The notes: generated from the sequence alone by a model not told the origin. A stretch of DNA of 64,000 nucleotides from Streptomyces sp. WZ.A104 (GCF_002382885.1 NZ_NWVL01000029.1:29506-93505), one strand, 5' to 3'; positions 25,458 to 34,083 are shown, counted from the stretch's first letter. Program-made: numbers and translations.

Positions 25458-26546
25458 GTGGTCCGCGCCGCCGTACTGCCCGCCGTCGGAGCTCCGCTGG
25501 AGATCACCGACATCGTCCTGCCGGAGCCCGGCCCCGGCCAGGTGCGCGTCGCGCTCGCCGCCGCCGGGGTCTGCCACTCCGACCTGTCCCTGTCCAACGG
25601 CACCATGCGCGTCCCGGTGCCCGCCGTCCTCGGCCACGAGGGCGCGGGAACCGTCCTGGCGGTCGGCGAGGGTGTCACCCATGTCGCCCCGGGCGACGGC
25701 GTCGTCCTCAACTGGGCGCCTTCCTGCGGGGCCTGCTTCCACTGCGGGATCGGCGAGGTGTGGCTCTGCGCCGACGCCCTCAAGGGGACCGCCAACCTCC
25801 ATGCCCGTACGGCGGACGGCACGGAGCTCCACCCGGGGCTCAACGTCGCGGCCTTCGCCGAGGAGACCGTCGTCGCCGCGAACTGCGTGCTCCCCGCCCC
25901 CGACGGCGTCCCTCTCACCGACGCCGCGCTCCTCGGCTGCGCGGTCCTCACCGGCTACGGGGCGATCCACCACAGCGCCCGGGTCCGTGAGGGCGAGAGC
26001 GTCGTCGTGTTCGGGATCGGCGGCGTCGGCCTCGCCGTGCTCCAGGCCGCCCGGATCGCGGGCGCCTCCCGGATCATCGCGGTCGACGTCTCCCCGGCCA
26101 AGGAGGAGCTCGCCCGGCAGGCCGGAGCCACCGACTACGCCATCGCCTCCGCCACCACCGCGCGCGAGGTCCGCAAACTGACCGGAGGCCAGGGCGCGGA
26201 CGTCGCCGTGGAGTGCGTCGGGCGGCCCGCGACCATCCGCGCCGCCTGGGAGTCCACCCGGCGCGGCGGGCGTACCACGGTCGTCGGCATCGGCGGCAAG
26301 GACCAGGAGGTCACCTTCAACGCCCTGGAGATCTTCCACTGGGGCCGCTCCCTGACGGGCTGCGTGTACGGCAACAGCGACCCGGCCCGCGATCTGCCCG
26401 CCCTCGCCGACCACATCCGCGCGGGCCGCTTCGACCTGTCGATGATGGTCACCGAGCGCATCGCCCTGGACGGCATTCCCGCCGCCTTCGACAACATGGT
26501 CGCGGGCAAGGGCGGCCGAGCCCTGGTGGTCTTCCGGAATTCATGA
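25458..26546 (+). CDS. Zinc-dependent alcohol dehydrogenase (MDR class III-like)
   Basis: 362 residues. GVCHSDLSLSNG carries the catalytic-zinc Cys. GHEGAGTVLAVGEGV has the His-Glu pair. CGACFHCGIGEVWLC is the structural-zinc lobe. VVVFGIGGVGLAVLQAARIAGASRIIAVD is the NAD-binding site. It probably oxidises a primary alcohol to the aldehyde used by the preceding dehydrogenase. GTG start at 25458 after AGGAG. The domain layout is close to mycothiol-dependent formaldehyde dehydrogenase in this window (51812), but the flanking genes point to a separate role. Confidence 0.92.
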   Translation: MVRAAVLPAVGAPLEITDIVLPEPGPGQVRVALAAAGVCHSDLSLSNGTMRVPVPAVLGHEGAGTVLAVGEGVTHVAPGDGVVLNWAPSCGACFHCGIGEVWLCADALKGTANLHARTADGTELHPGLNVAAFAEETVVAANCVLPAPDGVPLTDAALLGCAVLTGYGAIHHSARVREGESVVVFGIGGVGLAVLQAARIAGASRIIAVDVSPAKEELARQAGATDYAIASATTAREVRKLTGGQGADVAVECVGRPATIRAAWESTRRGGRTTVVGIGGKDQEVTFNALEIFHWGRSLTGCVYGNSDPARDLPALADHIRAGRFDLSMMVTERIALDGIPAAFDNMVAGKGGRALVVFRNS

Positions 26547-26567
26547 CCCAGGACACCGGGGAGAGGG

Positions 26568-27614
26568 TCAGTAGTCCGTCGTCCGGGACGTCGATGTCAC
26601 CGGCCCCAGCAGCCGGGCGTCCATCTCGCCCTCCTCGAACAGCCGGGAGGCCGGGCCCACGATCAGCGGGTCCGGCACCCCGACCGCCTCCGGGTCCTTG
26701 CCCGGGTAGTCGAAGCGGTCCAGCACATGCCGCATCGCCTCCAGCCGGGCCCGCTTCTTGTCGTTGCTCTTCACCACCGTCCAGGGCGCGTCGGCGGTGT
26801 CGGTGTGGAAGAGCATCAGCTCCTTGGCCTCGGTGTACTCGTCCCACTTGTCCAGCGACGCCAGATCGACGGGGCTCAGCTTCCACCGCCGTACCGGGTC
26901 GATCTGCCGGATCATGAACCGGTTGCGCTGCTCGTTGCGGGAGACGGAGAACCAGAACTTCACCAGGCGGACGCCGTCCCGGGCGAGCATCCGCTCGAAG
27001 CCCGGCGCCTGGTGCATGAACTCCAGGTACTCGTGGGTCGTGCAGAACCCCATCACCCGCTCCACGCCCGCCCGGTTGTACCAGGACCGGTCGAACAGGA
27101 CGATCTCCCCGGCGCTCGGCAGATGCGCCGCATAGCGCTGGAAGTACCACTGGGTGCGTTCGCGCTCGGTCGGTTTCTCCAGCGCCACCACCCGCGCACC
27201 GCGCGGATTGAGGTGCTCGGTGAACCGTCTGATCGTGCCGCCCTTGCCCGCCGCGTCCCGCCCCTCGAAGAGGATCACCAGCCGCTCGTCGCGCTCCTTC
27301 ACCCAGTGCTGGAGCTTCAGCAGTTCGATCTGGAGCGCCCGCTTGGCCCGGTCGTAGTCGCGGCGGCGCAGCTTGCGGTCGTACGGGTAGTCCTCCCGCC
27401 AGGCGTCACGCGCATGTCCCTCCGGGGTCACCAGGACCGGATCGTCGTCACCGCTGTCGGCCACCGCGAACCCGTCCAGAAGCGACCCGCCGTAGCGGGC
27501 CGCCCGCCGGTCCGCCTCCGCCGCCCGCCGGTCCGCCTCCGGGGCGCTGCCGCCGCCTCGTCCGGCCTTTCCCTTGGTTCCGCTACGTCCGTTCCGCTTG
27601 GCGCTCCGGGTCAT
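26568..27614 (-). CDS. ppk2: Polyphosphate kinase 2
   Basis: 348 residues, a single PPK2 domain. Walker A GRDAAGKGG at about 118-126, DRSWYNRAG near 175 (Walker B/lid) and the RFMIRQIDPVRRWKLSP region are intact. PPK2 moves phosphate between polyphosphate and nucleotides. The N-terminal 45 residues are basic and low-complexity, with an ADRRAAE repeat, and precede the domain proper. The gene overlaps the 3' end of the EamA transporter gene by 32 bp on the same strand. Confidence 0.93.
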   Translation of the reverse strand: MTRSAKRNGRSGTKGKAGRGGGSAPEADRRAAEADRRAARYGGSLLDGFAVADSGDDDPVLVTPEGHARDAWREDYPYDRKLRRRDYDRAKRALQIELLKLQHWVKERDERLVILFEGRDAAGKGGTIRRFTEHLNPRGARVVALEKPTERERTQWYFQRYAAHLPSAGEIVLFDRSWYNRAGVERVMGFCTTHEYLEFMHQAPGFERMLARDGVRLVKFWFSVSRNEQRNRFMIRQIDPVRRWKLSPVDLASLDKWDEYTEAKELMLFHTDTADAPWTVVKSNDKKRARLEAMRHVLDRFDYPGKDPEAVGVPDPLIVGPASRLFEEGEMDARLLGPVTSTSRTTDY

Positions 27615-28563
27615 GACGGGATCCCTCCACCGGCCGGGCCGGATTTCCGCGTGTGGAGCCAGTCTGCTGACGGCTCCGGGAGACCGCCACCCCGGCCAGG
27701 CAGAGCGCCCCGCCGACGATGCCGAGCGAGGTCGGCACCTCGTCCAGCAGCACCCACGCCATCCCCACGACCAGCGCCGGAACCGCGTACGTGGTCGCGC
27801 CCATCCGGCCCGCGGTGGTCCGGGCCATCGCGTAGCCCCAGGTCGTGAAGGCCAGCGCGGTCGGGAAGACGCCCAGGTAGACCATGTTCAGCGTGGCGGA
27901 CAGCGGCGCGTCGGCCGCCTCGGAGACCAGCGCCCCGGTGAACGGCAGGCAGGCGACGGCCCCGATCAGGCAGCCGAAGGTGTTGACCTGGAGCGAGGAG
28001 CCGTGCGCCAGGGCCGGCTTCTGGCTCACCGCGCCCGCCGCGTACGCCAGCGCGGCCAGCAGGCACAGCGCCACGCCCAGCACGGAGGAGCCGCCGTGTC
28101 CGGACATCGCGAGGCCGACCACGACCGCGCCCGCGAACGAGACGCCCATCCCCGCCAGCAGTCGGCGCGGCAGCCCCTCGCCGAGCATCCGGGCGCCCAG
28201 CAGGGCGATCAGGATCGGCCCGATGTTCACCAGCATCGCCGCCGTGCCCGCGTCCACCTCCCGCTCGCCCCAGTTCAGGACCACCATGTACAGCCCGAAC
28301 CACAGCAGCCCCGAGGTGACGATCCCCGGCCAGGCACCCTTGCCGGGCAGCCCCTCCCGTCGTACGAGCAGGATCGCCCCGAGCACCAGCGTCCCCGCCA
28401 GCAGCCGCCCGAGGGCCAGGGCACCGGGGGAGTACGCCTCGCCCGCACTGCGGATCGAGACGAAGGCGGAGGCCCACAGCACGACGGTGGTGCAGGCGGC
28501 GGCCGGGGTGCGCCACTGGCGGGCCGGTACGGGGACCGGAAGGAGTGTCGGGGGCGTCGTCAT
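27583..28563 (-). CDS. EamA/DMT-family transporter
   Basis: 326 residues with ten predicted transmembrane helices arranged as two five-helix EamA repeats (VLWASAFVSIRSAGEAYSPG opens the first; FPTALAFTTWGYAMA falls in the second). These proteins export metabolites or amino acids; the substrate is unknown. ATG at 28563. The 3' end overlaps the ppk2 start, so they are co-transcribed. The C-terminal 35 residues are hydrophilic and basic. Confidence 0.88.
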   Translation of the reverse strand: MTTPPTLLPVPVPARQWRTPAAACTTVVLWASAFVSIRSAGEAYSPGALALGRLLAGTLVLGAILLVRREGLPGKGAWPGIVTSGLLWFGLYMVVLNWGEREVDAGTAAMLVNIGPILIALLGARMLGEGLPRRLLAGMGVSFAGAVVVGLAMSGHGGSSVLGVALCLLAALAYAAGAVSQKPALAHGSSLQVNTFGCLIGAVACLPFTGALVSEAADAPLSATLNMVYLGVFPTALAFTTWGYAMARTTAGRMGATTYAVPALVVGMAWVLLDEVPTSLGIVGGALCLAGVAVSRSRQQTGSTRGNPARPVEGSRHDPERQAERT

Positions 28564-28617
28564 GGCCACGACCGTAGGGTCGGGACGCTTCGGCACCCAC
28601 TCGATTGTCGAGGACCG

Positions 28618-29301
28618 TCAATCGTCAAAGCGGCCGGGCGACGGCGCCGCAGGCCGTGCGTACTCCTCGTACTGGAGCGCCAGCCCGTCCAGCAACGCCC
28701 GCAGCCCCACCTCGAACGCCCCGTCGTCCACCTGCCGCCGGCGGTCGGCCAACAGGTGCGCCTGGCCCAGGTGCGGGTAGTCGGCCGGGTCGTAGGCACT
28801 CTCGTCGTCGACGAACCCCCCGGCGAAGGACCCCAGCGCGGACCCGGTGATGAAGTACCGCATCAGCGCCCCGATCCGGGTCGCCTGCGCGGGCGGCCAC
28901 CCCGCCCCCACCATCGCCCCGAACACCGCGTCGGCGACCCGCAGCCCCGCCGGACGGCGCCCGGGGCCCCGGGCGAGCACGGGCACGATGTGCGGATGCG
29001 CGGCGAGGGCGGCCCGGTAGGACAGCGCCCAGTCGTGCAGGGCCGCACGCCAGTCGCGCGGGTCCGACTCCTCGAACATCGACAGGTCGACCTGTACGGA
29101 GACGGCGTCGGCGACCGCGTCGAGGATCTCGTCCTTGTTGCGGAAGTGGTTGTAGAGCGAGGGCCCGCTGACGCCCAGGACCGCCGCAAGACGACGGGTG
29201 GAGACGGCGTCGAGCCCCTCGGCGTCCACGAGCGCGCTCGCCGCCCCGACGATGCGGTCTCTGCTGAGGAGGGGCTTGCGCGGTCGGGCCATGCGGCCCA
29301 T
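28618..29301 (-). CDS. TetR-family regulator divergent from an acyl-CoA dehydrogenase
   Basis: 227 residues. The HTH lies at about 12-55 (RIVGAASALVDAEGLDAVSTRRLAAVLGVSGPSLYNHFRNKDEIL), followed by a TetR C-terminal helical domain. ATG at 29301; an internal ATG at 29292 is possible. The AAACTA-N7-TAATTA site lies immediately upstream between this gene and the acyl-CoA dehydrogenase. A sister site lies at the ALDH-ADH operon. It probably represses both and is released by an acyl-CoA or similar ligand (inference). Confidence 0.88.
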   Translation of the reverse strand: MGRMARPRKPLLSRDRIVGAASALVDAEGLDAVSTRRLAAVLGVSGPSLYNHFRNKDEILDAVADAVSVQVDLSMFEESDPRDWRAALHDWALSYRAALAAHPHIVPVLARGPGRRPAGLRVADAVFGAMVGAGWPPAQATRIGALMRYFITGSALGSFAGGFVDDESAYDPADYPHLGQAHLLADRRRQVDDGAFEVGLRALLDGLALQYEEYARPAAPSPGRFDD

Positions 29302-29320
29302 AGTAGGGCCCCCGAGCCAG

Positions 29321-29339
29321 AAACTAGCAGTGCTAATTA
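29321..29339. promoter_or_regulatory. AAACTA-N7-TAATTA operator-like site
   Basis: Same arm and spacing pattern as 23927-23945, with two mismatches in the right arm. The central GCAGTGC extends the dyad. It lies 20 bp upstream of the TetR start and 31 bp before the acyl-CoA dehydrogenase start, so one site could control both directions. Confidence 0.65.
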
Positions 29340-29369
29340 AAGCGCTGGCGAGAGGTGGGGTGGCGCACG

Positions 29370-30521
29370 ATGGACCTGACGCTCAGTGAGGAGCAGGAAG
29401 CCGTCCGCAAGCTGGCGGCGGACTTCGTCGCCCGCGAGGTCGCGCCACACGCCGCCGCGTGGGACCGGGCCGAGAATGTCGACAGGTCGATCGTGAAGAA
29501 GCTCGGGGACCTCGGCTTCCTCGGGCTCACCGTCCCCGAGGAGTACGGCGGCTCCGGCGGGGACCACCTCTCCTACTGTCTGGTCACCGAGGAGCTGGGC
29601 CGCGGCGACTCCTCCGTGCGCGGCATCGTCTCCGTATCGCTCGGTCTGGTCGCCAAGACCCTCGCGTCCTGGGGGAGCGAGGAGCAGAAGCGGCAGTGGC
29701 TGCCCCGGCTGACGGCGGGCGAGGCGATCGGCTGCTTCGGCCTCACCGAGCCCGGCACCGGTTCGGACGCCGGGAACCTCGCCACCCGGGCCGTACGCGA
29801 CGGCGGTGACTACGTCGTTAACGGCACCAAGATGTTCATCACCAACGGCACCTGGGCCGACGTGGTGCTGCTCTTCGCCCGCACGAACGAGGCCCCCGGC
29901 CACCGCGGGGTCTCCGCCTTCCTCGTCCCCGCCGACGCCCCCGGCCTCACCCGGCGCGCCATCCACGGCAAGCTCGGCCTGCGCGGCCAGGCCACCGCCG
30001 AACTGGTGATGGAGGATGTCCGGGTACCCGCGGCCGCCCTCCTCGGCCCCGAGGGCAAGGGCTTCTCCATCGCCATGTCCGCCCTGGCCAAGGGGCGGAT
30101 GTCGGTCGCCGCGGGCTGTGTGGGCATCGCCCAGGCCGCCCTGGACGCGGCCGTGCGCTACGCCGGTGAGCGCGAGCAGTTCGGCAAGGCCATCGCCCGC
30201 CACCAGCTCGTCCAGGAGCTGCTGAGCGACATCGCCGTGGACGTGGACGCCGCCCGGCTGCTCACCTGGCGGGTCGCTGATCTGGTCGACCGGGGCCAGG
30301 AGTTCGCCACCGCCGCCTCCAAGGCCAAGCTGTACGCCTCCGAGGCCGCCGTCCGCTGCGCCGGCAACGCCCTCCAGGTCTTCGGTGGCTACGGCTACAT
30401 CGACGAGTACCCGGTCGGCAAACTCCTGCGGGACGCCCGGGTGATGACGCTCTACGAGGGCACCAGCCAGATCCAGAAGCTCATCATCGGCCGCGCGCTG
30501 ACGGGTGTCTCCGCGTTCTGA
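29370..30521 (+). CDS. Acyl-CoA dehydrogenase
   Basis: 383 residues, the classical short/medium-chain length. DLTLSEEQEAVRKLAADF opens the family. CFGLTEPGTGSDAGNL and KMFITNGTWADVVLLFART bind FAD. LYEGTSQIQKLIIGR holds the catalytic Glu. It introduces a trans-2 double bond into acyl-CoA, passing electrons to ETF. ATG at 29370. Regulated with the ALDH-ADH operon if the shared palindrome is real, so the block may take an alcohol or aldehyde through to an acyl-CoA. Confidence 0.94.
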   Translation: MDLTLSEEQEAVRKLAADFVAREVAPHAAAWDRAENVDRSIVKKLGDLGFLGLTVPEEYGGSGGDHLSYCLVTEELGRGDSSVRGIVSVSLGLVAKTLASWGSEEQKRQWLPRLTAGEAIGCFGLTEPGTGSDAGNLATRAVRDGGDYVVNGTKMFITNGTWADVVLLFARTNEAPGHRGVSAFLVPADAPGLTRRAIHGKLGLRGQATAELVMEDVRVPAAALLGPEGKGFSIAMSALAKGRMSVAAGCVGIAQAALDAAVRYAGEREQFGKAIARHQLVQELLSDIAVDVDAARLLTWRVADLVDRGQEFATAASKAKLYASEAAVRCAGNALQVFGGYGYIDEYPVGKLLRDARVMTLYEGTSQIQKLIIGRALTGVSAF

Positions 30522-30613
30522 GCGCCGTCGGCCCCGGTTCGCACGGGTGTCTGAGTAGCCGCCTGAGTACGTGCGCGGATGTGGCGTGCGCCACGCCGGC
30601 GGATGCTCGACCC

Positions 30614-30904
30614 ATGAGTGACACGACATCGGTCAAGCAGCAGAGCACCGCCGCCTTCTACGGCCAGGCCGTCGCCTCCTTCCTGGTGGCGATGGGTGCG
30701 GTGGCCCTCGGTATCTTCTTCCTCGACGCCGACGCCTGGGTGCGCGGCTTCCTCGCCATCGGCGTGCTCTACCTCGTCACGTCCTGCTTCACGCTGGCCA
30801 AGGTGATCCGGGACCGCCAGGAGGCCGGGCAGATCGTCAGCCGGGTGGACCAGGCCCGGCTGGAGAAGATCCTCGCCGAGCACGACCCCTTCCAGAAGCT
30901 CTGA
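30614..30904 (+). CDS. YiaA/YiaB-family small membrane protein
   Basis: 96 residues with two hydrophobic helices (AFYGQAVASFLVAMGAVALGIFFLD and FLAIGVLYLVTSCFTLAKVIRD), followed by a charged C-terminus. It matches the YiaA/YiaB inner-membrane family, whose function is unknown. ATG at 30614. The gene stands alone between the acyl-CoA dehydrogenase and a TetR gene. Confidence 0.82.
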   Translation: MSDTTSVKQQSTAAFYGQAVASFLVAMGAVALGIFFLDADAWVRGFLAIGVLYLVTSCFTLAKVIRDRQEAGQIVSRVDQARLEKILAEHDPFQKL

Positions 30905-30943
30905 CCCGGCAGGACGGCGAGACGGCTCTGAGCGGAGACAGCC

Positions 30944-30959
30944 CTAAGCGCTTGCTCAG
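30944..30959. promoter_or_regulatory. CTAAGC-GCTT-GCTCAG palindrome, candidate operator of the TetR gene
   Basis: 16 bp at 30944-30959, arms with one mismatch, 47 bp before the TetR ATG. The identical 16-mer occurs at 32215-32230 upstream of the MaoC hydratase gene. Confidence 0.75.
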
Positions 30960-31006
30960 GTTCGGGGTATGGTGTTCGTCCTGTTGACGGAGAGGGGCCC
31001 TGAGCG

Positions 31007-31645
31007 ATGAGTACGGCGGAGGAGACGAGCGGCGAGGACGCCCCGTGGGGCGAGGTCACTCCCGAGGCGGCCAGGCGGCTCCTCGTCGCCGCCGTGGACG
31101 CCTTCGCCGAGCGCGGGTACCACGCGACCACCACCCGTGACATCGCCGGGCGGGCCGGGATGAGCCCCGCTGCCCTCTACATCCACTACAAGACCAAGGA
31201 AGAGCTGCTCCACCGGATCAGCAAGATCGGCCACGAACGGGCGCTGTATGTCCTGGAGGCCGAGGCGGACCGGGACGGCACCGCCGCCGAGCGGCTCGCC
31301 GGGGCCGCCCGCTCCTTCGTCCGCTGGCACGCCGAGCGGCACACCACCGCCCGGGTCGTGCAGTACGAGCTCGACGCCCTCGGCGACGAGCACCGTACGG
31401 AGATCGTCGCGCTGCGCCGCAAGAGCGACGCGGTGGTGCGCCGGATCATCAGCGAGGGTGTGCGGGACGGTGAGTTCGACGTCCCGGACATTCCCGGCAC
31501 CACGCTCGCGGTGCTGTCCCTCTGCATCGATGTGGCCCGCTGGTTCAACGCCCAGGGCAGCCGCACGCCCGACGAGGTCGGCGAGCTGTACGCCGGCCTC
31601 GTCCTGCGGATGGTCGGAGCCCGTACGGCCCCGGACCGCAGGTAG
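31007..31645 (+). CDS. TetR-family regulator, fatty-acid/acyl-CoA type
   Basis: 212 residues. The HTH is at about 20-65 (RRLLVAAVDAFAERGYHATTTRDIAGRAGMSPAALYIHYKTKEELLHRI), followed by a helical C-terminal domain with TARVVQYELDALGDEHR, reminiscent of actinobacterial regulators of lipid catabolism. The same 16-bp palindrome lies upstream of this gene and of the convergent MaoC hydratase gene, which strongly suggests autoregulation plus control of that enzyme. The stop region is part of an imperfect 25-bp duplication. Confidence 0.88.
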   Translation: MSTAEETSGEDAPWGEVTPEAARRLLVAAVDAFAERGYHATTTRDIAGRAGMSPAALYIHYKTKEELLHRISKIGHERALYVLEAEADRDGTAAERLAGAARSFVRWHAERHTTARVVQYELDALGDEHRTEIVALRRKSDAVVRRIISEGVRDGEFDVPDIPGTTLAVLSLCIDVARWFNAQGSRTPDEVGELYAGLVLRMVGARTAPDRR

Positions 31646-31707
31646 TCACGGCTCCGGATCGTACGCGGTCTCGGCCCCCGGGCCGCAGGTGTTCACGGCC
31701 CCGGATC
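31636..31707. repeat. Imperfect 25-bp duplication around the TetR stop
   Basis: Copies 31636-31660 and 31683-31707 match at 22 of 25 positions. The first contains the TAG of the TetR gene (31643-31645); the second abuts the MaoC stop on the other strand. Confidence 0.8.
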
Positions 31708-32167
31708 AGAAGTAGTAGCGGGACACCGACTCGGCCACGCAGGCAGGCTTCTCGCTGTCCTCGCGCTCGACCGTGACGACGGCCGTGACCTGCACGCCGC
31801 CGCCCACCTCCTCGACGCTCCGGAGCACCGCCGTGGCCCGCAGCCGGGAGCCCACCGGGACGGTCGAGGGGAAACGGACCTTGTTCGTCCCGTAGTTGAT
31901 GCCCATCTTCATGCCCTCGACCCGCATCACCTGCGGCACCAGCGCGGGCAGCAGCGACAGCGTCAGATAGCCGTGCGCGATCGTCGTGCCGAAGGGTCCT
32001 TCCTTCGCGCGCTCCGGGTCCACATGGATCCACTGGTGGTCGCCGGTCGCCTCGGCGAACTGGTCGATCCTCTTCTGCTCGATCTCCAGCCAGTCGCTGT
32101 GTCCCAGCTGCTCGCCCACTCCGTCCCGCAGCTCCTGTGCGGACGTGAAGATCTTCGGCTCTGCCAT
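31706..32167 (-). CDS. MaoC-like (R)-specific enoyl-CoA hydratase
   Basis: 153 residues, a complete single hotdog domain. The MaoC signature is DHQWIHVDPERAKEGPFGTTIAHGYLTLSLLP, with the Asp and His of the D-x4-H catalytic pair. It hydrates trans-2-enoyl-CoA to the (R)-3-hydroxyacyl-CoA. ATG at 32167. A CTAAGC-GCTT-GCTCAG palindrome identical to that of the facing TetR gene lies 48 bp upstream. Convergent with the TetR gene, divergent from soxR. Confidence 0.92.
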   Translation of the reverse strand: MAEPKIFTSAQELRDGVGEQLGHSDWLEIEQKRIDQFAEATGDHQWIHVDPERAKEGPFGTTIAHGYLTLSLLPALVPQVMRVEGMKMGINYGTNKVRFPSTVPVGSRLRATAVLRSVEEVGGGVQVTAVVTVEREDSEKPACVAESVSRYYF

Positions 32168-32214
32168 GTTCCCGGTCCCTGCCTTCCGGCTCGCCGCACC
32201 CTCCGGCGCGATGT

Positions 32215-32230
32215 CTAAGCGCTTGCTCAG
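32215..32230. promoter_or_regulatory. CTAAGC-GCTT-GCTCAG palindrome upstream of the MaoC gene
   Basis: Identical 16-mer to 30944-30959. The soxR start is 50 bp to the right, so the site lies in a shared divergent region, though soxR is expected to be controlled by its own protein. Confidence 0.75.
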
Positions 32231-32280
32231 CATCATGGTGCGGCGCGTTCCTGTCAACGACATGGCAGTAGGTTTGAGGA

Positions 32281-32748
32281 GTGCCCCAGATCCCACAGAC
32301 ACTCCACGAACTCTCGGTCGGCCAGCTCTCGGCGCGCAGCGGGGCCGCTGTCTCGGCCCTGCACTTCTACGAGGCCAAGGGCCTGATCAGCAGCCGTCGC
32401 ACCAGCGGCAACCAGCGCCGCTACTCCCGCGACGCGCTGCGCCGGGTCGCCTTCGTGCGGGCGGCACAACGCGTCGGCATCCCGCTGGCCACGATCCGGG
32501 ACGCGCTCGCCGAGCTGCCCGAGGAGCGCACGCCGAACCACGAGGACTGGGCTCGGCTCTCCGAGGTCTGGCGCAAGGAACTCGACGAGCGGATCGAGCA
32601 GTTGCACCGGCTGCGCGACCATCTGACCGACTGCATCGGGTGCGGCTGTCTGTCGCTGGAGACCTGTGTGCTGTCCAACCCCGACGACATCACGGGTGAG
32701 CGGATCACCGGCTCCCGTCTGATGCCGGAGCGCAAGCGTTCCTCGTAG
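32281..32748 (+). CDS. soxR: Redox-sensing MerR-family regulator SoxR
   Basis: 155 residues. MerR HTH at about 10-45 (SVGQLSARSGAAVSALHFYEAKGLI) and a dimerisation helix. The diagnostic [2Fe-2S] ligand set is C-x2-C-x-C-x5-C at Cys118, Cys121, Cys123 and Cys129 (CIGCGCLSLETC). In Streptomyces SoxR responds to endogenous redox-active pigments and activates genes for oxidoreductases and efflux rather than a superoxide regulon. GTG start at 32281; a TAGGTT -10-like word at 32269 suggests a near-leaderless transcript. Confidence 0.95.
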   Translation: MPQIPQTLHELSVGQLSARSGAAVSALHFYEAKGLISSRRTSGNQRRYSRDALRRVAFVRAAQRVGIPLATIRDALAELPEERTPNHEDWARLSEVWRKELDERIEQLHRLRDHLTDCIGCGCLSLETCVLSNPDDITGERITGSRLMPERKRSS

Positions 32749-32762
32749 CCACCCCCTGGGTG

Positions 32763-33374
32763 CTACGCCGCCGTCGCGGTGGGCTTCCGGTGTCGCGGCA
32801 GCCGGGCCATCGCCAGCGTGCGGTCCGTCAGGGCGGGCCGGGGCACCGCGATCCCGCAGCCCGTGCACACCGGACCCGCCCAGGACTCGCGTCCCCGTTC
32901 CTGCCACTCGATGCCGGTGCCCGCGCAGACCGGGCAGGCGGAGCCGGGTCCGGAACCGAGGGCGGCGATGAGGCGGCGCAGCACCTCGGCCAGCGGTTCG
33001 GTGGGGTGCACCCCGGGGTCGGCGCAGCGGGCCACCCCGTGCCCGCCCCAGGTACGGCGGTGCCAGTCGTCGAACGCGCCTGGCCGCCGCAGCCCCGCGT
33101 GCTTCTCGCGCCGCCGCCGCTCGGCGAACCCCGCCTCGTACGCGAGCCAGACGGCCCGCGCCTCCTCCAGTTCCTCCAGCGCGCTCACCAGGCGCGCCGG
33201 ATCGGGTGCCCGGTCCTCGGGATCGATCCCGTGCCGGGCGCACAGATGGTCCCAGGTCGCCCGGTGACCGTACGGGGCGAATCTCTCCAGGCACTTGCGC
33301 AACGAATACCGCCGCAGGGCCAGATCGCCCAGCGGATCGCGGACCTGTCTCGCCAGACTCCGGAAACCGGCCAT
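32763..33374 (-). CDS. Unknown protein with C-terminal zinc-ribbon-like CxxC pairs
   Basis: 203 residues from an ATG at 33374 chosen for its GGAGG upstream; longer in-frame starts exist up to 33602. The N-terminal two-thirds is helical and Arg/Ala-rich with no recognised domain (GDLALRRYSLRKCLERF, RLVSALEELEEARAVWLAYEAG). The C-terminus has CPVCAGTGIEW followed about 15 residues later by CTGCGIAVP, the spacing of a zinc ribbon. Convergent with soxR. It could be a nucleic-acid-binding or scaffold protein; no function is claimed. Confidence 0.7.
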   Translation of the reverse strand: MAGFRSLARQVRDPLGDLALRRYSLRKCLERFAPYGHRATWDHLCARHGIDPEDRAPDPARLVSALEELEEARAVWLAYEAGFAERRRREKHAGLRRPGAFDDWHRRTWGGHGVARCADPGVHPTEPLAEVLRRLIAALGSGPGSACPVCAGTGIEWQERGRESWAGPVCTGCGIAVPRPALTDRTLAMARLPRHRKPTATAA

Positions 33375-33600
33375 GGCACTCTCCACCTCCGTCGCTCGTC
33401 CTTGGACGTCAAGGAATGGACGTACGATTGCCCGTTTCGGCTCCGTCGAAAGATGAAACCCGTCCATTGGCTGAGACTCCCCATGTCGGGCGGGGTGGCG
33501 CGGGCGGAAGCGGAACGGCGCGCGGGCAGGTGGTGAGAGGGCGTGCGGCCGCGCCGGAATGCGGTGGCGGCGACCCGGGCGGGTGCGGTTGGGTGTGCGC

Positions 33601-34083
33601 ATGACAGCGAGTCACCCGCGCCTGGAAAAGGTCACCCCCGATAACGTCATCGCCGCCTGTCGGCTGGAAGTCGCGCCCGAGCAGCGGAAGTTCGTCTCGC
33701 CCGTCGCGCAGTCCCTGGCCGAGGCCTACGTGCACCCCGAGGTCGCCTGGCCCCGGCTGATCTGTGACGGCGAGCGCATCGTGGGCTTCGTGATGGCCTT
33801 CTTCGACGTGTCCTTCGACTACGACGCGGGGGTGCCACACGCCCCGCCGCGCTCCGGGCTCTGGCGGCTCGCCGTCGCCGCGGGGGAGCAGGGCCGGGGG
33901 TACGGGCGGTTCGCGGTGGGCGCGGTGAACGAGGAGATCCGGCGGCGCGGCGGGAGGCGCTCGACCGTGACCTGGCACCCGGGGGAGGGCGGACCGGAGG
34001 AGTTCTACCTCCGGCTCGGCTACCGCAAGCGGGGGCTGACGGAGGACGGCGAGTACCTCGGCGACCTGGACCTCGGTGCCTGA
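33601..34083 (+). CDS. GNAT-family N-acetyltransferase
   Basis: 160 residues, a single GNAT domain: RLICDGERIVGFVMAFFD (strands 2-4), LWRLAVAAGEQGRGYGRFAVGAV with the acetyl-CoA loop, and EEFYLRLGYRKRGL at the end. It matches small-molecule or spermidine-like acetyltransferases; the substrate is unknown. ATG at 33601. It is convergent with the NamZ gene. Confidence 0.9.
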   Translation: MTASHPRLEKVTPDNVIAACRLEVAPEQRKFVSPVAQSLAEAYVHPEVAWPRLICDGERIVGFVMAFFDVSFDYDAGVPHAPPRSGLWRLAVAAGEQGRGYGRFAVGAVNEEIRRRGGRRSTVTWHPGEGGPEEFYLRLGYRKRGLTEDGEYLGDLDLGA

